From assembly GCF_900114915.1 (NCBI RefSeq), contig NZ_FOUS01000010.1, forward strand, positions 310,001 through 374,000: a DNA stretch of 64,000 nt. Direction: 5' to 3'. A program made the translations under genes and the position numbers. Positions 43,927 to 52,568 of the stretch are shown here, piece after piece. The notes under the pieces were generated by a model. The model was not told the origin of the DNA. It did not search any database and saw only the letters and a program-made list of their open reading frames with translations. Origin of the DNA: Bradyrhizobium sp. Rc3b (lineage in GTDB: Bacteria > Pseudomonadota > Alphaproteobacteria > Rhizobiales > Xanthobacteraceae). The stretch's first letter is position 1. Each line of letters opens with the position of its first letter.

Positions 43927-44858
43927 GCCGCGCTCCGCAGGACTTTGGGAATGCCCGCCTCGTGCAGATGCCCCGTCAGATGCTTCGCCGGGATATGGCG
44001 GGCGAGAATCTCGCGCGTCTGCATCAGACGGTCGAGGTCGATGCCGGTGGAGAGCCCCATGCGTTCCAGCATGAACACGAGGTCCTCGGTGACGATGTTG
44101 CCGCGCGCACCGGGAGCAAAGGGGCAGCCACCGAGGCCGGACACCGCAGCGTCGAAACGGCGGATGCCGGCTTCGAGACCGGCGACGGCATTGGCAAGGC
44201 CCGCACCGAGCGTGTCGTGAAGATGCAGCCGCAGCGTCATTTGCGACCCGACCTCACCCCGCACGGCTTGGATGATCTGCCCGATCAATTTCGGGGTGGC
44301 ATAGCCGACGGTGTCGGCAAGGCCGATCTCGTCGGCACGGGCCTCGGCAAAAGCGCGCGCCACCCGGCACACGGCTGCCTCACTCACCTCGCCCTCCAGC
44401 GAGCAGCCGAAGGCGGTGGCAATCGCGCCCATCAATTGCGGCCGCTGGCCCACGGGCCGGGCGTCGATCGCGGCGCGGACCGCGCGAAATCCCTCGATCT
44501 GCTCATCGACCGTACGGCGCACATTGGCGCGATTATGCGTCTCGCTGGCGGAGATCACGAAGTAGACGGCGTTGACACCGGCGGCGATGGCGCGCTCGGC
44601 GCCCTTCACGTTCGGCACCAGCGCACCGATGGTCGCCGATTTGTGCGTGAGCGCGTGTGTCATCACCGTATCGACGTCGGCGAATTGCGGCACGACCTTT
44701 GGCGACACGAACGAGCCGGCATCGATCTCGCGCACGCCGGCAGCGGCGATCGTGTCGATCAACGCGCATTTGGCTTCGGTCGGAACGAAGATGTCGAGAT
44801 TCTGCAGACCATCGCGGGGAGCGACCTCGCAAATATGGACATCCGGCGCGCGTGCCAT
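43923..44858 (-). CDS. Hydroxymethylglutaryl-CoA lyase family protein
   Basis: A 311-residue TIM-barrel lyase of the HMGL-like family. Motifs: EVAPRDGLQN with the metal-site Arg-Asp near residue 14, DAGSFVSPKVVPQFAD, the metal-binding LHLHDTLGAGLAN, and the flexible loop GLGGCPFAPGARGN with the catalytic Cys. AGGGAGA precedes the ATG at 44858. It may cleave HMG-CoA to acetoacetate plus acetyl-CoA, or citramalyl-CoA; sequence alone does not decide. Confidence 0.9.
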   Translation of the reverse strand: MARAPDVHICEVAPRDGLQNLDIFVPTEAKCALIDTIAAAGVREIDAGSFVSPKVVPQFADVDTVMTHALTHKSATIGALVPNVKGAERAIAAGVNAVYFVISASETHNRANVRRTVDEQIEGFRAVRAAIDARPVGQRPQLMGAIATAFGCSLEGEVSEAAVCRVARAFAEARADEIGLADTVGYATPKLIGQIIQAVRGEVGSQMTLRLHLHDTLGAGLANAVAGLEAGIRRFDAAVSGLGGCPFAPGARGNIVTEDLVFMLERMGLSTGIDLDRLMQTREILARHIPAKHLTGHLHEAGIPKVLRSAA

Positions 44859-44883
44859 CGGGCTCTCCCTGGGTCGATTGTAT

Positions 44884-44904
44884 ATTGTTGCATAAAAGAA
44901 CAAT
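44884..44904. promoter_or_regulatory. Candidate GntR operator
   Basis: A perfect inverted repeat ATTGTT-N9-AACAAT between the divergent lyase and GntR starts, in an AT-rich patch that also contains TTGTATATTGTTG. Position and symmetry suit an FCD-type GntR site controlling the operon and the regulator itself. Binding is inferred. Confidence 0.5.
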
Positions 44905-44947
44905 CCGTGGGACAGTCTGTCAAGCCCTAAATCTCGCGTGCAGTGCA

Positions 44948-45856
44948 ATGAGCTCATCAGACAGTTCCCGACAACGCACCGACAAGAACGGTTCCGAACG
45001 CGCTGAACACCTTGCCGGGCTCATCATGGCGCTGGCCCGGCGCGAAGGCATGAAGGCCGGCGACCGCCTGATCGAACAAAGGCTTGCCGACGCGCTGGAC
45101 CTTTCGCGCGCGCCGATCCGGCTCGGCCTGAAGGCGCTGGAAGCAGCGGGGCTGGCGCGCGGCGAGCCGCATCGCGGCTTTGTGCTGGCGAAGAATCCCA
45201 CCAGCGGCGCAGCCCAACCGGCGCTCGCGGCAGTGAGGCGCAACGAGCAGGTTTATGCGTCCGTCGCAGGCGACGTGCTCGCGAGCCGGCTGCCGACCGA
45301 CGTTACCGAGGCGGAGCTGATGCGCCGCTATGACGTCACGCGGGCCGAGCTGCAGCGGCTGCTGGACCGGATCGCTGCCGAGGGCTGGATCGCACGCCTG
45401 CCGGGCTATGGCTGGCGTTTCGCAGAGACGGTCTCAAGCCCCGAAGCTCAAGCACAGGCCAAGGCGTTTCGCGCGGTGATCGAGCCGGCGGCGATCGCGC
45501 AGCCGGGTTTTACGCTGCCGCAGGAGGTGATCACACGCCTGCGCGAGCGCCAACAGCGCGTGTTCGAAGGCGAGATCGAGAAGATGACGATCGGCGAGAT
45601 CTTTCACTCCGGCTGCGAATTCCACGAAGACATCATCCGCGGCGCCGGCAATCCCTTTTTTCTCGAAGCGCTCAAGCGCGTGAACTCGATCAGACGCCTG
45701 TTCGCCTATCGCAGCTTCGCCGACCGCGACGGCATGCGCCGGCACGTGCGCGAGCATTTGCGCCTGCTCGACGTCCTGGAAACGCGACGTTACACGGAGG
45801 CGGCGGAACTGATGGCCAGGCACCTGCAAAGGCCGCTGGTGGCGGGCTTGTCGTGA
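44948..45856 (+). CDS. GntR/FCD regulator with two winged-helix modules
   Basis: A 302-residue regulator. Residues about 20-85 form a GntR-like winged helix (LIEQRLADALDLSRAPIRLGLKALEAAGLARGEPHRGFVLAK). Residues about 100-160 form a second one (SRLPTDVTEAELMRRYDVTRAELQRLLDRIAAEGWIARLPGYGWRF). The C-terminal part is an FCD-like ligand domain (IFHSGCEFHEDIIRGAGNPFF, HVREHLRLLDVLE). FCD regulators usually have a single DNA-binding module. It is divergent from the lyase-transferase-ABC operon and probably controls it. Confidence 0.85.
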   Translation: MSSSDSSRQRTDKNGSERAEHLAGLIMALARREGMKAGDRLIEQRLADALDLSRAPIRLGLKALEAAGLARGEPHRGFVLAKNPTSGAAQPALAAVRRNEQVYASVAGDVLASRLPTDVTEAELMRRYDVTRAELQRLLDRIAAEGWIARLPGYGWRFAETVSSPEAQAQAKAFRAVIEPAAIAQPGFTLPQEVITRLRERQQRVFEGEIEKMTIGEIFHSGCEFHEDIIRGAGNPFFLEALKRVNSIRRLFAYRSFADRDGMRRHVREHLRLLDVLETRRYTEAAELMARHLQRPLVAGLS

Positions 45857-45936
45857 TGCCCAAACCAGAATTGCGTGGACCGGTCATCTGATCTTGATTC
45901 CGGTCAATCGTTCTGGGGCCCGTTGCTGCTAGAGGC

Positions 45937-47046
45937 ATGCTGCGCAAGGGCATGGAGCGAGCGTTTGTGGTTCACCGACGGCAGTTCATCGCGGCCGCGC
46001 TCGGGTTTCCCGCGGCTGCGATCGGCGGCTTCCCTGCCGCGGGAGCAACGATGACCTATGACGCGGCGGTGACGACGTCGCGGGCTCCGCTGCAGGCCGT
46101 TCCACGGGATCGCGAGCTCGTGCGCTTTGCCACCCTCGCCGCCAATAGCCATAACACCCAGCCGTGGGTCTTCTCCGCGCACGGCAACGAAATCACGATC
46201 GCGCCGGATTTTTCGCGCCGCTGTCCGGCTGTCGATCCGGACGATCATCACCTCTTCGTCAGCCTCGGCTGCGCCGCCGAAAACCTCATCCTCGCTGCAT
46301 CCACGCTGGGCTGGCGCGCCGACCCGGTCATCGACGGCGACCGCATCGTGATCACGCTCGAGGAAACACCGCCCGCCGCATCGGCGTTGGCGGCCGCGAT
46401 TCCGGTACGGCAGTGCACGCGCGCGACGTTCGACGGCAGGCCGGCCCCGCCCGAGACCTTGCGCCGGCTCGAGAACGCCTGTCTCGAACCTGATGTCACG
46501 ACCATCCTGCTGACCGAGCACGCCGCGATCGCGAAGGTCGCCGACTACGTGCTCGAAGGCAACGCCGCGCAGATGCGCGACGGGGCCTTCATGCGCGAGC
46601 TCGTGAACTGGATTCGCTTCAACGAGACGGAGGCGCTCGCGAGCATGGACGGGTTGTTCTCGCTCGCCTCGGGAAACCCGTCCCTGCCGTCGTGGCTGGC
46701 GCGGCCGCTTATGAAACTCTTCTTCACGGAGAGCGGCGAAAACAAGAAGTACCGCGAACAGCTCGTCAGCTCCGCGGGCGTCGTCGTGCTCGCGGCCTAT
46801 CGCAGCGACACACCGCACGGGATTGCAGTGGGGCGCGCCTGCCAGCGCTTCGGCTTGCAGGCGACCGCGCTGGGACTGAAATATGCCTTCGTCAACCAGC
46901 CGGTCGAGGTGGCGGCGCTGAGGCCGCAATTCGCGGCCTCACTCGGACTCGGCGAGCGGCGCCCCGATATCGTGATGCGTTTCGGGTACGGCCCGGACCT
47001 GCCGAAATCGCTGCGGCGTCCGCCTGAACTGGTGATGCGATCCTAA
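45937..47046 (+). CDS. Exported Acg-like nitroreductase-family protein
   Basis: A 369-residue protein with a twin-arginine signal (VHRRQFIAAALGFPAAAIGG, cleavage near AAGATM). Two nitroreductase-like halves follow: FATLAANSHNTQPWVFSAHG at the front and ACQRFGLQATALGLKYAFVNQPVE later, with FGYG near the end. This matches the Acg/FMN-binding group whose members include the Mycobacterium dormancy protein Acg. Tat export suggests a cofactor-containing periplasmic enzyme. The start could also be 45952. Confidence 0.83.
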   Translation: MLRKGMERAFVVHRRQFIAAALGFPAAAIGGFPAAGATMTYDAAVTTSRAPLQAVPRDRELVRFATLAANSHNTQPWVFSAHGNEITIAPDFSRRCPAVDPDDHHLFVSLGCAAENLILAASTLGWRADPVIDGDRIVITLEETPPAASALAAAIPVRQCTRATFDGRPAPPETLRRLENACLEPDVTTILLTEHAAIAKVADYVLEGNAAQMRDGAFMRELVNWIRFNETEALASMDGLFSLASGNPSLPSWLARPLMKLFFTESGENKKYREQLVSSAGVVVLAAYRSDTPHGIAVGRACQRFGLQATALGLKYAFVNQPVEVAALRPQFAASLGLGERRPDIVMRFGYGPDLPKSLRRPPELVMRS

Positions 47047-47675
47047 CGCCGAAGGCCACTCAGGGCCGGCGACTCGCCGGGCAGCATGTTCGATCTGATA
47101 TCGCTGTCCATGCGACCCGAGTCCTGCTGGATGAAACCGGCGCCGAACGATAGGCTGAGGTTGGAGGTCGGTTTGAACTCGACGCCCGCAAATGCGCTGG
47201 TGCCGGGCGTCGCACCGGACGTCAGCGGCGCAAGCGAGCTGCCGATGCCGTTGCCATATTTCAGCGTGTCGAAACCGGCAAAAAAGGTGACGGGCATGTC
47301 GCCCAAGGTTTTGGTGGTGTAGCCGAACTGGGTGCTGTCATACGAGAGCGCGCTGAAATTGCCGGCAAAACCGCTCTGACCAAATCCACTCTGACCAAGT
47401 CCGGTCTGACTGAGCCCGCTCCAATTGAGGTTGCCGCGCCGGCTGCCGACGAAGAAGCCGTTCGCAAAATTGGTGCGCCCGCCTGCGTCACCGGCATTGA
47501 AGCTCGGAAAATTGCCGTAAGGATCGGAGCCCTGGCCATCGCTGCCGCCAAAGCCAAACGGTCCGCCCGGTATGACATATCTCAGCGGTGCAACTTGTGC
47601 ATCAACGGAGGTGCCGCTGAGGCAGAGTACGGCGCCGATAGCTGCAAGACCGCATGAAGTTGCAAGGCGGGACAT
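47043..47675 (-). CDS. Exported Gly/Ser-rich hypothetical protein
   Basis: A 210-residue exported protein with a signal peptide (residues 1-26, cleavage near VDAQV). The middle carries five-residue repeats (GLSQT GLGQS GFGQS GF), and the C-terminal part (VTFFAGFDTLKYGN, AFAGVEFKPTSNLSLSFGAGF) has alternating amphipathic strands like an outer-membrane porin-type segment. No family name recognised. Convergent with the Acg-like gene, with stops overlapping by 4 bases. Confidence 0.78.
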   Translation of the reverse strand: MSRLATSCGLAAIGAVLCLSGTSVDAQVAPLRYVIPGGPFGFGGSDGQGSDPYGNFPSFNAGDAGGRTNFANGFFVGSRRGNLNWSGLSQTGLGQSGFGQSGFAGNFSALSYDSTQFGYTTKTLGDMPVTFFAGFDTLKYGNGIGSSLAPLTSGATPGTSAFAGVEFKPTSNLSLSFGAGFIQQDSGRMDSDIRSNMLPGESPALSGLRR

Positions 47676-47752
47676 TCAGGTAACCTTCGAAAACCTCGCA
47701 AATCATACCCTCCGGCGATGAGAAATACCAGCGAGGCCGCGCCGGCATCGCC

Positions 47753-48133
47753 TCAGGGTTCCGGGATACCCATGCCGAAAGTGAGCTGATTGCCGTCGGC
47801 ATCAACGATGTCGAAATCGCGCATGCCGTAATCGCGATCCTCCGGCTGGTTGATGGGCCTGGCGCCACGGCCGGACAATTCGGCATAGAGCAGGTCGACG
47901 TCGCGGACGAAAATGCAGAGGCCGCCCTGCCCGGGCAAGCGTTTCGTCCTGGCCGCTGCCAGCAGATGCAGGGCGACCTCCTCGCGACAGAGGCAGGCGT
48001 AGGACAGCGGCTCACCATATTCGAAGGTGACCTCGAACCCGAGCACGTCGCGGTAATAGGCGAGGCTCGCGGCGATGTCGGAGACGACGAAAACGGTGGC
48101 CGAGCCGGCCAACATGGGATGTTCGTCGGTCAT
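47753..48133 (-). CDS. VOC family protein (bleomycin-resistance-like)
   Basis: A 126-residue glyoxalase/bleomycin-resistance-fold protein: ATVFVVSDIAASLAYYRDVLGFEV, VALHLLAAAR, and DRDYGMRDFDIVDADGNQLTFG. GAGAGGACAG precedes the ATG at 48133, excluding the longer upstream frame. The specific role (drug binding or isomerase) is unknown. Confidence 0.85.
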   Translation of the reverse strand: MTDEHPMLAGSATVFVVSDIAASLAYYRDVLGFEVTFEYGEPLSYACLCREEVALHLLAAARTKRLPGQGGLCIFVRDVDLLYAELSGRGARPINQPEDRDYGMRDFDIVDADGNQLTFGMGIPEP

Positions 48134-48374
48134 CTGTCCTCTCCGTCGCGAGCAATCTCCAGAGTGCAGCCTAGCATGCGCCCCCGAGGTCTTGCACGGG
48201 CCGCGCCGCAACGTAAGCTGGTCAGGAAGCCGCGCTCTTGCCGCTGACGATCCCGCATCTGGCGGAAGGGGCCGACGATGCCTGGCGGCTGATCGGCGAT
48301 GGCGCGCTTGAGGCCGCCCGCGAAAGCCTTGCGCAAGGTCGAGCGGCAGTTGAAGGTGCTGTCCCGATCAAGGC

Positions 48375-49160
48375 ATGGAGAACTCGGTGACCTCTGACAA
48401 TCCCGTCGCGTACGAATGCGTTGGCAACATCGCCCGCATCACGCTGCGCCGCCCGCCTGTCAATGCGCTGAGCCTCGAGATGATCCGCGCAGTTGTGGCC
48501 GCCTTCCGCCGCGCTGCGGATGACGACGGCGCACGCGTTGTCGTGCTGGCGAGCGCAATTGCAAAACGTTTTTCGGCGGGCCTCGACCTCGACATCCTGC
48601 TTGGCAGATCCGGCGCCGAGATCCGGCAATTCCTCCAAGCGCTCTATATCGACCTTTACGAAGCCCAGTACGGGCTCGGAAAGCCCTCGATCGCCGCGGT
48701 CGGCGGTGCGGCGCGCGGCGGCGGCATGACCATGGCGGTGTCCTGCGACGTGGTGCTGGCAGCCGAGAGCGCGACGTTCGGCTATCCCGAGATCGACGTC
48801 GGCGTCATTCCCGCGATCCACTACGCGCATCTGCCGCGCATCGTCGGACGCCATCGCGCCTTCGAGCTACTGTTCACCGGCCGGGTCTTCAGCGCCATGG
48901 AAGCGCGCGAGCTCGGCGTGGTGAACCGCGTCGTCGGCGATGCCGAACTCGAGGCCGAGGTGGCGAAGCTCGCTGCGCAGTTCTCCGCCAAATCGGCCGC
49001 GGTGCTGCGGATGGGCCGCGCCGCCTTCATGCGCCAGATCGATCTGGACTATCGCCGCAGCATTGCGAGCGCCGTGGACGATTTCTGCAACGTCGCGACG
49101 TCGGATGAGGCGCAGGAGGGCTTGAGGGCGTTCGTGGAGAAGCGGGCGCCGAAATGGTGA
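48375..49160 (+). CDS. Enoyl-CoA hydratase/isomerase family protein
   Basis: A 261-residue crotonase-fold protein. Oxyanion-hole elements are ASAIAKRFSAGLDLDILL and AAVGGAARGGGMTMAVSCDVVLA. The later segment GYPEIDVGVIPAIHYAHLP carries a candidate catalytic Glu. It has its own leader and no clear operon partner. Confidence 0.87.
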   Translation: MENSVTSDNPVAYECVGNIARITLRRPPVNALSLEMIRAVVAAFRRAADDDGARVVVLASAIAKRFSAGLDLDILLGRSGAEIRQFLQALYIDLYEAQYGLGKPSIAAVGGAARGGGMTMAVSCDVVLAAESATFGYPEIDVGVIPAIHYAHLPRIVGRHRAFELLFTGRVFSAMEARELGVVNRVVGDAELEAEVAKLAAQFSAKSAAVLRMGRAAFMRQIDLDYRRSIASAVDDFCNVATSDEAQEGLRAFVEKRAPKW

Positions 49161-49198
49161 GAACCGCAGGCCCCGCGCGTGTCGGGAGCGCCGCGCGT

Positions 49199-49834
49199 TC
49201 AGGCCGTCCTGTCCACGGAGGACGATGAATCGGCCGGCGGATATTTCGTCACCGGCACCATGAAGGATTTCGTACCGACCTGGTAGATGACCTTGCCGTT
49301 CTGCCCGTCATCGGTCGCGATCTGCGTCTGCCCGAACATGATGACGTTCTTGTAGACGTAGCCGGTTCCCTGGCGCGTGATGCCGTCGGTGGTGACGCTG
49401 ACCTGGGCTTCCTTGCCATTGACCGCGAGCACTTTGAAGCTCGCGCTCTTGCCGTTGGCGCTGGAATAGCCGCCCCAGCTTCCCATGAGACGGCTGTCGG
49501 AAGCCGGCGGGGCCTGCTTCTCGAGATTCGCGGTCTGCTTGCCAGCGCCCCCGAAGGAGAACAGCATCACCATGTTCTTGCCGTCCTTGGTGCCGACCGT
49601 CACCCCACCAAAGGTGATGAGCGTGCCCTGGACCTCGGCAAAGCCGCGCTCGGTGTGCCCGTTATGGGTGTACTCGACCTGCGCGCGGGCCCCGCGGATG
49701 TTCACGACCTTGAAGCCGACGGGCTGGTTGTTGCCCACCCAATTGCCCTTCCAGTCACCAAGCAGCGCGCTCTGGTGATACAGCCGCTCATTGGCGGGAG
49801 AAATCTGGCTGGTGCTCGATGAGATGACGGCCAT
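49199..49834 (-). CDS. Hypothetical protein with duplicated beta domain
   Basis: A 211-residue protein with two similar halves. Half one: LLGDWKGNWV ... GFKVVNIRGARAQVEYTHNG ... GTLITFGG. Half two: LMGSWGGYSS ... SFKVLAVNGKEAQVSVTTDG ... NVIMFGQ. Each half is about 70 residues and rich in beta-strand patterns. No signal peptide is visible. The Ser/Thr-rich tails suggest flexible ends. I do not recognise a named family. Confidence 0.78.
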   Translation of the reverse strand: MAVISSSTSQISPANERLYHQSALLGDWKGNWVGNNQPVGFKVVNIRGARAQVEYTHNGHTERGFAEVQGTLITFGGVTVGTKDGKNMVMLFSFGGAGKQTANLEKQAPPASDSRLMGSWGGYSSANGKSASFKVLAVNGKEAQVSVTTDGITRQGTGYVYKNVIMFGQTQIATDDGQNGKVIYQVGTKSFMVPVTKYPPADSSSSVDRTA

Positions 49835-50001
49835 GTGATTGCTCGGAAGACGGGCCCGACCGACCCACTTCGTTTGGCTTCAGCGATATCGGGACGCCGA
49901 CTGAAACGGACAGAAACCGACCGATTAGGGCCATGCACCGGTTAATGAGCCGTTAAGTTCAACTGCCGGTTGGATGGGCAAAAGGTCTCAGCCGGGGGGC
50001 T

Positions 50002-50865
50002 TCAGCGCCCCCAGCGGTCCGACCAGATCTTCTCGCCGATCAGGCAATTGACGCGCGGCTCCTTGTCGGCGACGCGCATCACGGGGCGCTCCGGCGTGCG
50101 GCCGGCGACCTCCATCAGCAGCTTGGTGCGGATCGCCTCCTTGAACTTGTCACGGTCCTTGATCGTGATGACGAAGGAGCCCGGACCGCCGATGACGCAG
50201 TCCTCGTAATAGAAATCGAGATTGTCGATATCCATGGTCGAATAGGACGGCTCCTTGACCATGATCGGCAGGCCGTTGATGACGACGCCCTTCTCCAGCG
50301 CGGCGTCGCGCGCCACCGTGACGGGGCCGCCATTGTTGTTGGGTCCGTCGCCCGAAATGTCGATCACACGGCGCAGGCCCCGATAGGGATCCTCGTCGAA
50401 CAGCGGCATCGCGAACGTGATCGCGCCGGAGATCGAGGTACGCGAGGCGCGCCGGATCGGCGTCTTCATGATCTCGGCGGCAACCGCATCGGCCGTCTCC
50501 GGTCCGTCGACCAGCCGCCAGGGAATGATGATCTTCTGGTCGCTCGAAGCGGCCCACTCGAAATAGGTCACCGCGATCCGGCCGTTCGGACCGAGCTTCA
50601 GCGCCTGAAGAAATTCCTTCGACTGGATCGCCTGCGCATAGCCTTCGCGCTGGATCGCGAGCTCGTCCATGTCCATGGAGTAGGACACATCGACGGCGAG
50701 GATCAGCTCGACGTCGACCGTCTGCGCGTCCTTGTCGGCCGCAAGCCGCTGCGGCTCGTTCTTTGGCGGTTCAAATTTTGGTCCTGGTGCCGCGATGCCC
50801 GCGACGTCCCCTCCGGCAAACATGCCGGCAACCAGCACAGCCCCGATCGAGAACAGCAAGCGCAT
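50002..50865 (-). CDS. DUF1194 domain-containing exported protein (VWA-like)
   Basis: A 287-residue exported protein. The signal peptide covers about residues 1-25. A von Willebrand factor A-like fold is shown by the metal-adhesion motif VDVSYSMD (DxSxS) near residue 58 and RRVIDISGDGPNNNGG around 165, matching DUF1194. Such proteins probably bind a divalent metal and a partner protein in the periplasm; the role is unknown. The Cys pair (YYEDCVIG and VNCLIG) may form a disulfide. Confidence 0.87.
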   Translation of the reverse strand: MRLLFSIGAVLVAGMFAGGDVAGIAAPGPKFEPPKNEPQRLAADKDAQTVDVELILAVDVSYSMDMDELAIQREGYAQAIQSKEFLQALKLGPNGRIAVTYFEWAASSDQKIIIPWRLVDGPETADAVAAEIMKTPIRRASRTSISGAITFAMPLFDEDPYRGLRRVIDISGDGPNNNGGPVTVARDAALEKGVVINGLPIMVKEPSYSTMDIDNLDFYYEDCVIGGPGSFVITIKDRDKFKEAIRTKLLMEVAGRTPERPVMRVADKEPRVNCLIGEKIWSDRWGR

Positions 50866-51144
50866 CGCAGTCTCCCGTCGTATGACGCGATGGTGACATG
50901 CAATCGCCGAGCCGCAAAGGGCGAAGATCGCTTGCGCTTCACATTCAGGTTAGGAAGCTGCGGGTTGGGTATGTGCACGCCCTTGCGCAAAGCTGCCGCC
51001 GTGTTGCCGCGCTCGCGCCGCTGGAACGCGCCAGATTGCTCGCATCATCGGGCTCGCGATGCGCAAAGCCGGAACGACGAGCCGCGGGACAGAGCGTCCC
51101 GCCTACTTGTCCGGCACGATTTCCATGCTAGGTTGGCCAGACAG

Positions 51145-51223
51145 ATGGGGATGGAGTCCCCCGATAACCGCCCGGCGGCCTTGAACCCGTATCCTGGACC
51201 GTAGTGGGCTGATGACTCCTGCT
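51145..51223 (+). ncRNA. Fluoride riboswitch (crcB motif)
   Basis: The aptamer consensus is readable: GGGGATGGAGTCCCCC, then GATAACCGCC, a variable stem, and GGCTGATGACTCCTGC. These match the conserved loops of the crcB (fluoride) RNA from memory of the family. It lies 120-195 bases before the MFS gene that heads a crcB operon, exactly where the riboswitch is expected. It would switch the operon on when fluoride is bound. Confidence 0.9.
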
Positions 51224-51271
51224 TGAGGAGGGGCAATCATTGGGCCTCTGCCTTCGGCGGGAGCATGGACA

Positions 51272-51294
51272 AACCCGCCGGTGGCGGGTTTTTT
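51272..51294 (+). terminator. Intrinsic terminator in fluoride-operon leader
   Basis: Perfect 8-bp stem AACCCGCC/GGCGGGTT with a GGT loop followed by four more T. It lies between the fluoride riboswitch and the GTG of the MFS gene, so it probably serves as the riboswitch expression platform (transcription attenuation). Confidence 0.8.
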
Positions 51295-51340
51295 GTTGTC
51301 TGGCCTTTGGCCAGGAGAACGCGAAGGAGACGGCGACGAC

Positions 51341-52549
51341 GTGACGACGACGACACCGACTGCTGCACGTAGCGGGTTGCCCAGGGGGATCTGGGTGCTT
51401 GGCTTCGTCTCGATGCTGATGGACATCTCCTCCGAGATGATCCACGCGCTCCTGCCGGTCTATCTCGTCACCGTGCTCGGCGCTTCGACGCTCACCGTTG
51501 GCTTCATCGAGGGCATCGCGGAGGCGACGGCCTCGATCACGAAGATCTTCTCCGGCGCATTGTCCGACTGGCTCGGCCGCCGCAAACTGCTCGCAGCGCT
51601 CGGCTACGGGCTCGCGGCCTTCACCAAACCGTTGTTCCCGCTTGCCCCCAGCGTCGGATGGCTGGTGGCCGCGCGCTTCATCGACCGTGTCGGCAAGGGC
51701 ATACGCGGCGCGCCGCGCGATGCGCTGATCGCCGATATCGCACCTCGCGGCCTGCGCGGGGCGAGCTTTGGCCTGCGGCAATCGCTCGACACCATCGGCG
51801 CCTTCCTCGGGCCGCTCGTGGCGATCGGCCTGATGTGGTGGACGGCAGACAATTTTGCCGCGGTGTTCTGGGTGGCGGTGCTACCGGCCTTCCTGTCGTT
51901 CGGCTTGATCGCGTTCGCGGTGGGCGAGCCGGAGCCGGATCCGAGCCGGGAGCCTGCGGGGAATCCGCTCAATCTCGCCGCGATGCGGCAGCTCGGCACG
52001 GTCTATTGGCGCGTCGTGGCCGTCGGCGTCGTCTTCACCCTCGCCCGCTTCAGCGAGGCCTTCTTGATCCTGCGGGCACAGAACATCGGGCTCAATGCGA
52101 TGTGGGTGCCGGCGGTGCTGGTGCTGATGAACATCGCCTACGCGCTGTCGGCCTATCCGGCCGGTGTGCTCTCGGACCGGATCAACCGGACCGGCCTGCT
52201 CGCGCTCGGGCTCGTCTTCCTCGCCTGTGCCGATCTCGCGCTGGCGCTGCTGCCGAGCCTTGGCGGCCTCGCACTCGGCGTCGTGCTGTGGGGGCTGCAT
52301 ATGGGACTGACGCAAGGATTGCTCTCGGCCCTCGTCGCCGACGCCGCGCCGCCCAGCCTGCGCGGCACCGCGTTCGGCTATTTCAACCTGTTCACCGGCC
52401 TTGCCTTGCTGGCCGCGAGCGTGATCGCCGGCGCGCTGTGGGACGCCTATGGTCCGGCAGGAACCTTCTTTGCGGGACTCGGCTTCGCGCTGGTCTCGCT
52501 CGTGGGACTCTTGGCCGCCGGCAACGGTCTGGCAGCGGAGGACAAATGA
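51341..52549 (+). CDS. MFS transporter of fluoride-riboswitch operon
   Basis: A 402-residue MFS carrier starting at GTG 51341 with GAAGGAGA upstream. Twelve membrane segments and MFS motif A-like GALSDWLGRRKLLAALGYG and RFIDRVGKGIRGAPRDALI are visible. The latter motif is typical of a subgroup of MFS proteins found in bacteria with poorly known substrates. As first gene under a fluoride riboswitch it may export fluoride or help with fluoride-related toxicity (inference). Confidence 0.88.
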   Translation: MTTTTPTAARSGLPRGIWVLGFVSMLMDISSEMIHALLPVYLVTVLGASTLTVGFIEGIAEATASITKIFSGALSDWLGRRKLLAALGYGLAAFTKPLFPLAPSVGWLVAARFIDRVGKGIRGAPRDALIADIAPRGLRGASFGLRQSLDTIGAFLGPLVAIGLMWWTADNFAAVFWVAVLPAFLSFGLIAFAVGEPEPDPSREPAGNPLNLAAMRQLGTVYWRVVAVGVVFTLARFSEAFLILRAQNIGLNAMWVPAVLVLMNIAYALSAYPAGVLSDRINRTGLLALGLVFLACADLALALLPSLGGLALGVVLWGLHMGLTQGLLSALVADAAPPSLRGTAFGYFNLFTGLALLAASVIAGALWDAYGPAGTFFAGLGFALVSLVGLLAAGNGLAAEDK

Positions 52550-52568
52550 GGATGGGAGGTCGTTCATC

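Noticed and set aside
47385..47420. Short tandem DNA repeats that could be a CRISPR or mobile-element trace
   Set aside because: The repeats are 15 bases, in frame, and explained by five-residue protein repeats in an exported protein.
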